From: Rhizobium sp. ASV8
Lineage (GTDB): Bacteria > Pseudomonadota > Alphaproteobacteria > Rhizobiales > Rhizobiaceae
NCBI RefSeq assembly: GCF_016429255.1
Contig: NZ_JAELUG010000021.1
Coordinates: 1 to 64,000, forward strand
Reading direction: 5' to 3'
Length of the DNA stretch: 64,000 nucleotides
This document shows, one piece after another, positions 10,381 to 18,663 of this stretch. Under the pieces are notes generated by a model. That model ran no database searches. It was not told where the DNA came from and saw only the letters and a program-made list of their open reading frames with translations. Both the position numbers and the translations under genes were made by a program. The stretch's first letter is position 1, and the number at the start of each line of letters is the position of its first letter.

Positions 10381-10623
10381 TCAATGTGCCACGGCCATAT
10401 TCGCCGCATCTGCGCCCTCTTCCAGCAAGGATGATTGCAGGCCGTTCGCATACATTTCCTGCAGCACCGCCCCCAGTGCCAGATCCAGGCACCAGACCGG
10501 AAACTCCGCATTGAGGTTTTTCGCGCTCTGACGCGCATAAGTGATAAGCCGAGCGATCGATGCCAGTTCCTTGAGAGAGTCCGGATCCTGGTTTGTTGCT
10601 CCGATCGGAAATATTGCTGTCAT
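10381..10623 (-). CDS. Small protein of unknown function (80 aa)
   Basis: I do not recognise this protein. It begins MTAIFPIGATNQDPDS and contains a likely helical segment (LKELASIARLITYARQSAKN) followed by LDLALGAVLQEMYANGL. It has no signal peptide or membrane segment. The frame is longer upstream, but the ATG at 10623 has GAGGG eight bases before it and gives a protein of natural composition. It stands alone between the tetR gene and the XRE regulator, both with their own signals. It is probably a small conserved rhizobial protein. Confidence 0.6.
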   Translation of the reverse strand: MTAIFPIGATNQDPDSLKELASIARLITYARQSAKNLNAEFPVWCLDLALGAVLQEMYANGLQSSLLEEGADAANMAVAH

Positions 10624-10860
10624 GCTACACCCTCTATTGCCCCGATTCCGGGCAGACGAACCGCATCCAGCCCAGAATATAAGTAAATCATAACGAGTGT
10701 TTCGCGGCTTGGCGCGTGACATAAAGCGTGACACTATTTTTGATTGTGGAAGAAGTGCGAACCGCAATCCAAGAGACGTGAGAGGAGGGAGTTTGATGCC
10801 GGTTCGGCAGGTAAAATACCTCTTTCGCGATCGATGACGGTGCATGACGCCGAGGCTGAA

Positions 10861-10901
10861 AGAACAAAGGCGTGCATCGGGCCGATGCACGCCTTTGTTC
10901 T
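10861..10901 (-). terminator. Perfect 20-bp inverted repeat, terminator of the XRE gene
   Basis: Bases 10861-10880 are exactly reverse-complementary to 10882-10901, with a single G between them, giving a 41-base palindrome. It lies 22 bp past the stop of the XRE regulator gene. On the minus strand the right half of the stem reads CCTTTGTTCT followed by TTC, which can act as a weak U-tract. The stem is longer than most intrinsic terminators. Confidence 0.7.
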
Positions 10902-10923
10902 GTTCTATTCGGTCACCCGAACC

Positions 10924-11382
10924 TCAGCTGTGAAGGCTGATCGAGGTATCGCTTGCTCGCGCCGTATGGCCGGTCTGCGGTTCGGACGCACTCGCCAGGG
11001 ATTTGACCAGCGTCAGCACGGATTGGCGGATGCCCGGATCGGTGATCTTCATGAAGGCCTTGTTGAGGTTCAGACCTTCCTTGGAAGTCAGGAACTCCGA
11101 CAGATCTTCGAGACCGTTGATCGTACCCAGGCCGTCGGTGTTCAGCGGCTGGTTGCTGTCCTGTTGGAAGAAGAACGCAACCGGAATGGCGAGAACACCA
11201 GCAATGGCCTGCAGCCGGCTGGCGCCGATGCGGTTGCTGCCCTTTTCGTATTTCTGCACCTGTTGGAAGGTGACACCGATCTGTTCGGCGAGCCGCTCCT
11301 GGCTCATGCCGAGCATTAACCGCCGTGTGCGCACACGGGAGCCGACGTAAGCGTCGATCGGATTCGGTACTTTTGCACTCAC
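10924..11382 (-). CDS. XRE-family HTH transcriptional regulator
   Basis: The protein has 152 residues with an N-terminal HTH_3 domain (about residues 12-68): RRLMLGMSQERLAEQIGVTF followed by QQVQKYEKGSNRI. It belongs to a group of short Cro/CI-like regulators common in Rhizobiales that are not linked to phages. The C-terminal half (SEFLTSKEGLNLNKAFMKI) is of unknown function. The start is GTG at 11382, supported by AAGGAGA eight bases upstream. It stands as a single gene ended by the palindrome at 10861-10901. No target is evident from the neighbours. Confidence 0.9.
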   Translation of the reverse strand: MSAKVPNPIDAYVGSRVRTRRLMLGMSQERLAEQIGVTFQQVQKYEKGSNRIGASRLQAIAGVLAIPVAFFFQQDSNQPLNTDGLGTINGLEDLSEFLTSKEGLNLNKAFMKITDPGIRQSVLTLVKSLASASEPQTGHTARASDTSISLHS

Positions 11383-11574
11383 TGCGCAATCTCCTTATCA
11401 GTATAGGGGGCCCCGGTGGACGCCACCTTACCTACGACACAATAGAGTAAGCGGCATGTGCGTAACCTGCCCGCAAAATGTGTGTTAAATATGAGTAAAG
11501 TTCAACCAAAAGTCTTTTTTCTGTAAGGCCTTGTGTCAAGGCGGGTGAATAAACGGCAGAAAAGCCGATTCGCG

Positions 11575-11883
11575 TCAATGTGGATTGAAGACGGAAGACG
11601 GCTTGCAATTGTAGACCGGGCAAAGCGGATTGTCCCTGGTGGGAACATAGGCGCGTACCGCATAGTCGGAGGCGTCGCATTGAGCGCTGTCGGACACATA
11701 ACGATCATAAAGGACCAGACGGTTGCTGCGGGCGGGGTAGCGCAAAATCACGGCGCGCTCGCTGGCTATGAGCTGCTGCACGGCGGCACAGTCCTTGCCC
11801 GGCGACTCATAGCGTGAGATCGCCGCCGCTGGCGCGGCAGTCATGAGCGTCGTCAAAATGAGAGCCGCGGCTGCCGTTCTCAT
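11575..11883 (-). CDS. Small exported protein of unknown function (102 aa)
   Basis: The protein starts with a clear Sec signal peptide (MRTAAAALILTTLMTAAPAAA), probably cleaved near residue 21. The mature part is about 80 residues with four cysteines (CAA, QCD, LCP, YNC) that could form two disulfide bonds in the periplasm. AGAGGA lies a few bases upstream of the ATG. I do not recognise the family. It is monocistronic and shows no functional link to its neighbours. Confidence 0.75.
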   Translation of the reverse strand: MRTAAAALILTTLMTAAPAAAISRYESPGKDCAAVQQLIASERAVILRYPARSNRLVLYDRYVSDSAQCDASDYAVRAYVPTRDNPLCPVYNCKPSSVFNPH

Positions 11884-11999
11884 TGGTCGTCCTCTTGATG
11901 AAAGCGATAGGTCTTAGATAGTCGCCAGAGGGGAATTGCCAAGGTCGGCCGATGCCTCTCGTTGTAAAGTGATCCGGCTCTGCAATGCGATGGCGATAG

Positions 12000-12023
12000 C
12001 GATAGCGATCATCGATGCTATCG
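12000..12023. promoter_or_regulatory. Inverted repeat with hexamer tandem repeats upstream of the ABC importer
   Basis: CGATAGC (12000-12006) and GCTATCG (12017-12023) form a perfect 7-bp inverted repeat with a 10-base spacer. Immediately left, four hexamers of the form GCGAT(A/G/C) run from 11987 to 12010. It lies 142-165 bp before the first binding-protein start codon and could be an operator. Confidence 0.4.
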
Positions 12024-12164
12024 GGCTCTCTACTCCGGAATGGCTGCGAGAACCCCTTTCAGCTCAATGAAAGGTTGGATGTGCATGTCTTTCCCGCTTC
12101 ACCTGGAAGCGCGTGCCGTGCCGCGTTCAGCCGACACGGGCACATCAATGGAGAGGAGGACTTC

Positions 12165-13178
12165 ATGCGTGCATCAGGCATTCTCAAATATTCAGTGGCT
12201 CTTTCCCTCGCGGTGACTGCCGTAACGTTTGCGGCGACGGCCGCTCGGGCTGCCGACAAGATCTCGATCATGGTGGGCGGTTATGAAAAGCAGATCTACC
12301 TGCCGGCCAAGCTTGCCGAAGCGCTCGGCTACTTCAAGGACGAGGGTTTGAACGTCGAGCTTCTCAACGAGCCGGCCGGCGTCGATGCAGAGAACGAGAT
12401 GCTTGCCGGCGCGGTGCAGGGCGTCGTTGGCTTCTACGACCATTGCATCGATCTTCAGGGCAAGGGCAAATTCGTCGAATCCGTCGTGCAGTTCAGTCAG
12501 GCGCCGGGTGAGGTGGAGCTGGTGTCGGCCAAGCATCCGGAAATCAAGTCGGCCGCCGATTTCAAGGGCAGGAGCCTTGGCGTTACCGGCCTCGGTTCTT
12601 CTACCAACTTCCTGACGCAGTATCTGGCGGTCAAGGCCGGTCTGAAGCTCGGGGACTTTACCTCCGTTCCCGTCGGCGCCGGTCAGACCTTTATCGCCGC
12701 CATGCAGCAGGACGCGATCCAGGCCGGCATGACGACGGAACCGACTGTTTCGCATCTCTTGAAGACCGGGGAAGCGAAGGTTCTGATCGACATGCGCACG
12801 ATGGCCGGAACAAGAGCCGCCTTGGGCGGTACCTATCCAGCAGCGTCGCTCTATATGCAGGAGTCCTGGATCAAGGATCACAAGGCGGAAGTGCAGAAGC
12901 TGGCGAACGCCTTCGTCAAGACGCTGCATTTCATCAACACGCACTCGGCTGCCGAAATTGCCGACAAGATGCCGAAGGATTTCTATGTCGGCGACAAGGA
13001 AGGTTATGTGAAGGCGCTCGAAAACGGCAAGGCGATGTTCACGCCTGACGGTGTGATGCCCGAAGACGGTCCGAAGACCGTTCTTGCCGTGCTCTCCGAA
13101 TTCTCCAAGAATGTTCAGGGCAAGTCGATCGATCTGTCGAAGACCTACACGACCGAGTTCGTGAAGGCGGCCAAGTAG
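12165..13178 (+). CDS. ABC transporter substrate-binding protein, NMT1/THI5-like (copy 1)
   Basis: This periplasmic binding protein has 337 residues. A signal peptide ends near ARAAD (about residue 31). It is followed by an NMT1/THI5-like fold: GGYEKQIYLPAKLAEALGYF near the N-terminus and GVTGLGSSTNFLTQYLA in the middle. The family serves NitT/TauT-type importers for sulfonates, nitrate or thiamine precursors; the substrate here is unknown. The start ATG at 12165 has GGAGAGGAGGA just upstream. The next gene encodes a close paralogue of the same length, followed by the ATPase and permease. Confidence 0.92.
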   Translation: MRASGILKYSVALSLAVTAVTFAATAARAADKISIMVGGYEKQIYLPAKLAEALGYFKDEGLNVELLNEPAGVDAENEMLAGAVQGVVGFYDHCIDLQGKGKFVESVVQFSQAPGEVELVSAKHPEIKSAADFKGRSLGVTGLGSSTNFLTQYLAVKAGLKLGDFTSVPVGAGQTFIAAMQQDAIQAGMTTEPTVSHLLKTGEAKVLIDMRTMAGTRAALGGTYPAASLYMQESWIKDHKAEVQKLANAFVKTLHFINTHSAAEIADKMPKDFYVGDKEGYVKALENGKAMFTPDGVMPEDGPKTVLAVLSEFSKNVQGKSIDLSKTYTTEFVKAAK

Positions 13179-13427
13179 CTCCAGTATCGCTTCCGGTTTT
13201 GACCGGATGCTTCGAGGCCTCATCTCCGTGCCCGAAGTAGAAGACAGCGCAGGCGGCCATAATTGTGCCGCCGGCCCCACTGAAATAAAATTGCAATGCC
13301 GCCTTACAGGGATTGTGTGCTGAAAGCTGACTGAAAGGTTGCCCACGTTAGGTTCGCCGAGCTTCGTGGAGGAAGCACATTTTTGCAGCGTCGTGTGGCG
13401 CAGCTATTCAATCTGGAGGAGACATTG

Positions 13428-14441
13428 ATGCGTCCATCGCGCAGCCTTTTTCATACCGTAGCCCTTTCCCTCGTCATCTCAGCTGCCTCGCTTGCAGCCA
13501 CGGCCGCCAATGCCGCCGACAAGATTTCCATCATGGTGGGCGGCTACGAAAAGCAGATCTATCTGCCGGCCAAGCTTGCCGAATCCCTCGGTTACTTCAA
13601 GGATGAAGGCCTCGAGGTCGAGCTCCTCAACGAATCCGCTGGCGTCGACGCTGAAAACCAGTTGCTGGCAGGCGCCGTCCAGGGCGTCGTCGGCTTCTAC
13701 GACCACTGTGTCGACCTGCAGGCCAAAGGCAAGTTCATCAAGTCGGTCGTGCAGTTCAGTCAGGCGCCTGGCGAAGTCGAGCTGGTGTCGTCCAAATATC
13801 CTGACATCAAGTCCTTCGCCGATCTGAAGGGCAAGCGCGCCGGCGTCACCGGCCTCGGCTCGTCCACCAACTTCCTGACGCTCTACATGGCATCGAAGGC
13901 CGGCCTGTCGCCCGCCGACATCACGCCGGTTCCAGTCGGTGCCGGCCAGACTTTCATTGCCGCCATGCAGCAGGACGCCATTCAGGTGGGCATGACCACC
14001 GAGCCGACGATTTCTCGCCTATTGAAAACGGGCGAAGCCAAGGTTCTCGTCGATCTGCGCACGCTTAAGGGCACCGAGGAAGCGCTCGGCGGTACCTATC
14101 CCGCCGCTTCGCTCTATATGGATGCCGCATGGGTCGACGCTCATAAGGATGAAGTTCAGAAGCTTGCAAACGCCTTCGTGAAGACGCTGCGCTTCATCAA
14201 CACGCACTCCGCCGCCGAAATCGCCGAAAAGATGCCGAAGGATTTCTACGTCGGCGACAAGGAGGGCTACATCAAGGCTCTCGACGCCGGCAAGGAAATG
14301 TTCACGCCCGATGGCGTGATGCCGGAAGATGGTCCGAAGACCGTTCTCGCCGTGCTCTCGCAGTTCTCCAAGAACGTCAAGGGCAAAACGATCGACCTGT
14401 CGAAGACCTACACGACGGAATTCGTCAAGAACGTCAAGTAA
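13428..14441 (+). CDS. ABC transporter substrate-binding protein, NMT1/THI5-like (copy 2)
   Basis: The protein has 337 residues, the same length as the preceding binding protein and alike almost throughout after the signal peptides, so the pair arose by tandem duplication. A signal peptide ends near ANAAD. Differences cluster in the signal sequence and at scattered surface positions (for example SIVL-type changes around residues 150-165), which could alter ligand preference. TGGAGGAGA precedes the ATG. A stable stem-loop follows the stop codon, before the ATPase gene. It probably shares the ABC importer below with copy 1. Confidence 0.92.
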   Translation: MRPSRSLFHTVALSLVISAASLAATAANAADKISIMVGGYEKQIYLPAKLAESLGYFKDEGLEVELLNESAGVDAENQLLAGAVQGVVGFYDHCVDLQAKGKFIKSVVQFSQAPGEVELVSSKYPDIKSFADLKGKRAGVTGLGSSTNFLTLYMASKAGLSPADITPVPVGAGQTFIAAMQQDAIQVGMTTEPTISRLLKTGEAKVLVDLRTLKGTEEALGGTYPAASLYMDAAWVDAHKDEVQKLANAFVKTLRFINTHSAAEIAEKMPKDFYVGDKEGYIKALDAGKEMFTPDGVMPEDGPKTVLAVLSQFSKNVKGKTIDLSKTYTTEFVKNVK

Positions 14442-14451
14442 GCAGTCATAA

Positions 14452-14493
14452 TGCCGCTTCCGGCCAGTTTTCAGGCAAGTTCCGGAAGCGGCA
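14452..14493 (+). promoter_or_regulatory. Intercistronic stem-loop between binding protein and ATPase genes
   Basis: TGCCGCTTCCGG (14452-14463) and CCGGAAGCGGCA (14482-14493) form a perfect 12-bp stem with an 18-base loop and no T-run after it. Such hairpins within ABC operons commonly protect the upstream mRNA or partially stop transcription. Either would give more binding protein than membrane components. Confidence 0.7.
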
Positions 14494-14562
14494 GTTCAAG
14501 AGACTTTGCAGTTCACTGGGCTTTGCGTGCACGCCCTAAAGGCACGCGTCAGGATCAGCACC

Positions 14563-15381
14563 ATGCAACAGGATGAACGCCGCACCCCGGCGATCGAGCT
14601 CATCAATGTCAGCCGCCGTTTCGTATCCCCGACCGGCAAGTCGCTGACCGCACTGCGCGATTTCAACATGACCGTCGAGCGCGGCGAATTCGTTGCCGTT
14701 GTCGGACCGACGGGCTGCGGCAAGTCGACGACGCTCAACCTCGTCACCGGTCTTGCCAAGCCGAGCGCCGGCGAAGTCCGCCTGATGGGCGGCCCGGTCA
14801 ACGGCATCGACCCGCGCGTCGGTTTCGCTTTCCAGACGGATGCGCTCTTCCCGTGGAAAAACGTCATCGAAAATGTGATGGCCGGCCCGCTGTTCCGCGG
14901 CAAGTCGAAGGCTGAGGCCGAAAAGAGCGCCAAGGACTGGCTCGCTCGCGTTGGCCTCACGAAATTCCTGCATCACTATCCGCATCAGCTCTCAGGCGGC
15001 ATGCGCAAGCGCGTGTCGCTGGCGCAGACCTTCATCAACGAGCCGGAAATCCTGCTGATGGACGAGCCCTTCTCGGCGCTCGACGTGCAGACCCGCACGG
15101 TCATGCATGAAGAGTTGTTGAAGCTCTGGGCCGAACGCCAGGCCTCTGTGGTTTTCGTGACGCACGATCTCGAAGAGGCGGTCGCTCTTGCCGACAAGGT
15201 CTATGTGCTCACAGCCGGCCCGGCGACGGTGAAATCGGTCTACACGATCGACCTGCCGCGCCCGCGTGTGGTCTCAGAGATCCGCTACGAGCAGAATTTC
15301 ATCGATTATTGCAAGACGATCTGGGACGACCTCCGCGAAGAAGTCGAAACCAGCTATCGCCGTGCCGCGGAAGCGGCATAA
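14563..15381 (+). CDS. ABC importer ATP-binding protein, NitT/TauT (SsuB-like) family
   Basis: The protein has 272 residues. Walker A is GPTGCGKST near residue 48, the signature is [13 protein letters not shown] near 145, and Walker B is ILLMDEP with the switch histidine in [10 protein letters not shown]. It energises the importer whose binding proteins are encoded upstream and whose permease follows 14 bp downstream. The frame opens 19 codons earlier, but the ATG at 14563 is preceded by AGGA and gives a normal N-terminus. The SsuB/TauB/ThiZ-like group does not settle the substrate. Confidence 0.93.
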   Translation: MQQDERRTPAIELINVSRRFVSPTGKSLTALRDFNMTVERGEFVAVVGPTGCGKSTTLNLVTGLAKPSAGEVRLMGGPVNGIDPRVGFAFQTDALFPWKNVIENVMAGPLFRGKSKAEAEKSAKDWLARVGLTKFLHHYPHQLSGGMRKRVSLAQTFINEPEILLMDEPFSALDVQTRTVMHEELLKLWAERQASVVFVTHDLEEAVALADKVYVLTAGPATVKSVYTIDLPRPRVVSEIRYEQNFIDYCKTIWDDLREEVETSYRRAAEAA

Positions 15382-15395
15382 GGGGAGGATTGATC

Positions 15396-16277
15396 ATGGC
15401 AAACACAGCTCTTGAAGCAGGCAACGCCCCGATCTTTCGCGCCGGCACCTCGGACGCGGAAATCGAAGCCGCAGCACTGAAGGCGATGACACGGCGCAAA
15501 TATGTCGTGCTGTTCTGGCAGGTCGCCATTCTCGCCGCCATCCTTGGTCTCTGGCAGATCGCCTCGGACCTGCACTGGATCGACCCCTTCTTCTATTCCA
15601 GCCCTTACGGCATCGCGATGCGCATGTGGGAGTGGATCACCGAGGGCACCGAAAGCGGCTCGCTCTGGTATCATCTCGGCGTCACCATGGAAGAAGCGTT
15701 GATCGGCTTCGTCATCGGCTCCGTGGCCGGCGTGCTTGTCGGCGTCGCTCTTGGGCGCAACAAGCTGGCTTCCGATATCCTGTCGATCTACATCAAGGCG
15801 ATCAACTCGATCCCGCGCGTCGTTCTCGCACCGATCTTCGTGATGATCATGGGTCTGGGCCTGCCTTCCAAGGTGGCGCTTGCCTTCATCATGGTGTTCT
15901 TCGTCGTATTCGCCAACGCCTTTCAGGGCGTGCGGGAAGCCGATCGCAACATGATCGCCAATGCCCGCATTCTCGGCGCGTCCAACTGGCAGGTCACCCG
16001 CAACGTCATCCTGCCATCGGCGATGAGCTGGATCTTCGCCAGCCTGCACGTCTCGTTCTCCTTCGCCATCATCGGTGCGATCGTCGGCGAGTTTGTCGGT
16101 TCGTTGGCCGGTATCGGTTATCTCATCTCCATCGCCAAGGGCACCTATGACGCGGCCGGCCTCTATGCTGCGATCATTCTGGTGATGATCGTGACGCTCG
16201 GCGCCGAATACGTGATGACACTCATCGAGAACCACATCACCCGCTGGCGTCCGCAGCAGAGCCTCGATACGCACTAA
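15396..16277 (+). CDS. ABC importer permease, NitT/TauT (SsuC-like) family
   Basis: The protein has 293 residues with about six transmembrane segments after a roughly 40-residue cytoplasmic N-terminus. The BPD_transp_1 domain contains the EAA-type coupling loop (GVREADRNMIANARILGASNWQ, about residues 182-205). AGGGGAGGA lies upstream of the ATG. It is the last gene of the importer operon and is followed by a strong terminator. It forms the membrane channel with the ATPase at 14563. Confidence 0.93.
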   Translation: MANTALEAGNAPIFRAGTSDAEIEAAALKAMTRRKYVVLFWQVAILAAILGLWQIASDLHWIDPFFYSSPYGIAMRMWEWITEGTESGSLWYHLGVTMEEALIGFVIGSVAGVLVGVALGRNKLASDILSIYIKAINSIPRVVLAPIFVMIMGLGLPSKVALAFIMVFFVVFANAFQGVREADRNMIANARILGASNWQVTRNVILPSAMSWIFASLHVSFSFAIIGAIVGEFVGSLAGIGYLISIAKGTYDAAGLYAAIILVMIVTLGAEYVMTLIENHITRWRPQQSLDTH

Positions 16278-16307
16278 GCCGTCAATTACTGGTACCTCCC
16301 AAGGCCA

Positions 16308-16338
16308 GGGGCCGGGCATCTTGCCCGGCCCTTTTTTG
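16308..16338 (+). terminator. Rho-independent terminator of the ABC importer operon
   Basis: The stem GGGCCGGGC (16309-16317) with GCCCGGCCC (16323-16331) encloses the loop ATCTT and is followed by six T residues. It is placed 31 bp after the permease stop codon. Confidence 0.9.
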
Positions 16339-16344
16339 TCAGTG

Positions 16345-16510
16345 AGAAGGCGGGGGCCACCCTCGCCCTTCGAGGCTTCGCTCCTCAGGGTGAGGGTGGA
16401 GCGAGTGCTGCAGCTCATGACGGAGTCAATATCCGGCTTTGCACGGAGGGTTAGCCCTCATGGTGAGGCGCGCAGGCCATGAGGCCGAAGCCTCGAACCA
16501 CGAGGGCGGG
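16345..16510. repeat. Palindromic intergenic repeat unit
   Basis: This GC-rich stretch between the ABC operon and the histidine kinase contains two nested inverted repeats: CCACCCTC with GAGGGTGG around 16357-16399, and CCCTCATGGT with ACCACGAGGG around 16456-16505. Such CCTCATGGTGAGG / CGAAGCCTCGAACCA units are a common intergenic repeat style in Rhizobiales. No coding potential is visible. Confidence 0.55.
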
Positions 16511-16526
16511 TGATGGAGAACCACTC

Positions 16527-17942
16527 TCAAACAGCCGGCAGTCGCACGCGGACCACTAGGCCGCCGTCGGCCGCGTCGCCAAGGGCAACCGAGCCGCCGG
16601 CGCCGTCGACGACTTCGCGGACGATGGCAAGCCCCAGGCCGCTGCCTTCCGGCTCGGTGCCCATGATGCGGTAGAAGCGTTCAAACACCTGGGTGCGCTC
16701 GGCTTCCGGAATGCCCGGCCCGTTATCTTCCACCCAGAGCAGTGCGGTGTCGCCTTCTCGCCCGATGCCGACCGTCACCCGCCCGCCGGCCTGCGTATAG
16801 CGCAGGGCATTGTCGACGAGATTGACCACCATCTCGCGCAGCATCGTGCCGTCGCCCTCGACATGCACCGGTGTTTCGTCCGCTTCCAGCCCGAGGTCGA
16901 TATTTCGGCGCAGCGCTTCCTCCGCCAGGATCTGCAGCACCTGCCGGGCCGTTTCCGCGAGATCGATCGTGTCGTTTCGCGGCCGGCGGCTGCCGGGCTC
17001 GGCGCGGGAGAGTGTCAGGAGCTGGCTCGCTAGCCGCGTCACATGCCGGGTGCTGGAGCGCAGAGCGGCGAGCGCCTCGTCGCGGCTGCGATCATCCGTT
17101 TCGCGTGCGGCCACGCTTGCCTGCGTCGAGATGAGGGCAAGCGGCGTGCGCAGCTGATGGGCGGCGTTGGAGACGAAGCGGCGTTGCGCCGCCATCTGGT
17201 TCTGCACGCGTTCCATGTGATCGTTGAGGGCGTGGACCAAGGGGCGCAGTTCGCTCTGTACCATGTCCGGTTCAAGCGGATCCAGCCGCTCGCGGCCGCG
17301 TTCGCGGACGGCGTCGCGCAACCGCAGCACCGGTGACAGGCCACGCTGCAGGCCGAGGATGGTGACGAGGCCGGCGATCAGCACCAGCACGAGCTGCTTG
17401 GTAAAATCCGAGAGCCACAGCCTACGCCGCATCGCGTACTGGCTGTGATGGGTGACGGCGACCGTAACGGAAATGGTGCTGTCCTGACCAAGCCCCACGA
17501 TCGGATGATCCAGCATCATCAGCCGCATCCCGTCGGTGCGAAACGTCATATCCTCGCCGGTTTGCTGCCGCTTCGGTCGCGGCAGACCCGGATAGCCGGC
17601 TATGAGGTTCCCCCAGGCGGTCACCACCTGATAGAAGACGCGATCGCCATAGCCCGTATCAAACATTTCCAGTGCAGACGGCGGAATGTCGAGCTGGACA
17701 TTGCCGTTGGGATCGACATGCACGGCCTCGGCAATGACGCGGGCTGAGGCGAGCAGCATGCGGTCGGTGACGAGCTTGGCGGTGACATCGGCCGAGCGAA
17801 AGCTGAGATAGAGATTGACGCAGATCGCCCCGATCAATGTCAGCACCACCCAGGCGAACAATTGGGCGCGCAGACTGCTCGTCAATGCCCGAATAGTTCG
17901 GCTGAGATGCCCTTTTGCCGGGGGAGCGTCCTCATTGCGCAT
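16527..17942 (-). CDS. Two-component sensor histidine kinase, TctE-like
   Basis: This membrane kinase has 471 residues. It has TM1 near residues 20-42, a periplasmic 2CSK_N-type sensor domain (about 45-165), TM2 near 170-190, then HAMP, the H-box (NAAHQLRTPLALI), the N-box (VNLVDNALRYT) and G-boxes (VEDNGPGIP, GSGLGLAI). The 2CSK_N domain is typical of TctE, which senses tricarboxylates, but the ligand here is not known. The frame opens earlier; the ATG at 17942 gives MRNEDAPPAKG and overlaps the end of the regulator gene by 11 bp, as is usual for coupled pairs. Confidence 0.9.
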   Translation of the reverse strand: MRNEDAPPAKGHLSRTIRALTSSLRAQLFAWVVLTLIGAICVNLYLSFRSADVTAKLVTDRMLLASARVIAEAVHVDPNGNVQLDIPPSALEMFDTGYGDRVFYQVVTAWGNLIAGYPGLPRPKRQQTGEDMTFRTDGMRLMMLDHPIVGLGQDSTISVTVAVTHHSQYAMRRRLWLSDFTKQLVLVLIAGLVTILGLQRGLSPVLRLRDAVRERGRERLDPLEPDMVQSELRPLVHALNDHMERVQNQMAAQRRFVSNAAHQLRTPLALISTQASVAARETDDRSRDEALAALRSSTRHVTRLASQLLTLSRAEPGSRRPRNDTIDLAETARQVLQILAEEALRRNIDLGLEADETPVHVEGDGTMLREMVVNLVDNALRYTQAGGRVTVGIGREGDTALLWVEDNGPGIPEAERTQVFERFYRIMGTEPEGSGLGLAIVREVVDGAGGSVALGDAADGGLVVRVRLPAV

Positions 17943-18600
17943 AGCGAAGGAGGTAACCCAGGCCGCGCAGCGTCGCGATCTGCACGGTGCTGCCTTCGAG
18001 CTTTTTGCGAACGCGATGGACGTAGATTTCGATGGCGCTGGTATCGGCAAGATCGTCGAAGCCGAAGATGCTCTCCGAGAGGGTCGTCTTGGTGACGGTC
18101 GTTCCGGCCTTCATGATGAGGTGCTCGAGCACGGCATGTTCGCGTGGGGTCAGCGACAGCGCTTCGCCGCCAAGGTAGAATTGCCTGGTTCCGCCATCGA
18201 ACAGCAAGTCGCCGACAGCGATCTCGGGAGCGGCGCGGTCGTGGCCGCGGCGTACGGCTGCACGTATGCGCGCCTCGAGTTCCGCAATCTCGAAAGGCTT
18301 GGCGAGGTAGTCGTCGGCGCCGCTGTCAAGGCCGGCCACCCGGCCGTCGAGGCTGGCATTGGCCGTCAGGATGATGACCGGCACCTTGTTGCCGCTCTGG
18401 CGCAGGCGTTTCAGCACCGTCAGCCCGTCCATTTTCGGCAGTGAGAGGTCCAGAATGACAACAGCATAGGCTGCGACCTTCAGCATGTGCTCTGCATCCT
18501 CGCCGTCATAGGCGATATCGACGACATACTGCGCCTGACGCAGCGCCTTGCCGAGCCAGGACGCCAGTTCGCGGTTGTCTTCGACGATCAGGAGCCTCAT
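17932..18600 (-). CDS. OmpR-family response regulator, TctD-like
   Basis: The protein has 222 residues. The receiver domain contains acidic residues ED near position 8, the phospho-acceptor in VILDLSLP (about D51) and the KPF lysine near 102. A winged-helix Trans_reg_C domain follows (about 125-220). It is translated first and overlaps the kinase gene. The neighbours give no direct clue to target genes; the divergent or convergent tripartite transporter genes often seen with TctDE are not here. Confidence 0.92.
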   Translation of the reverse strand: MRLLIVEDNRELASWLGKALRQAQYVVDIAYDGEDAEHMLKVAAYAVVILDLSLPKMDGLTVLKRLRQSGNKVPVIILTANASLDGRVAGLDSGADDYLAKPFEIAELEARIRAAVRRGHDRAAPEIAVGDLLFDGGTRQFYLGGEALSLTPREHAVLEHLIMKAGTTVTKTTLSESIFGFDDLADTSAIEIYVHRVRKKLEGSTVQIATLRGLGYLLRYAQ

Positions 18601-18663
18601 GGACTAACTATACAACAACGGCCTGAGATGGCGAGTATTGCGGGCGATGATTGCAGTCGAGAT

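Noticed and set aside
12030..12090. Possible TPP riboswitch (GGCTGCGAGAACCCC resembles a thi box)
   Set aside because: The AACCTGATCTGG-like element and the closing helix are missing and the thi-box match needs an inserted base.
12192..13346. Minus-strand open frame of 384 codons over the first binding-protein gene
   Set aside because: It mirrors a clear coding gene with signal peptide and ribosome-binding site on the plus strand and shows no domain.
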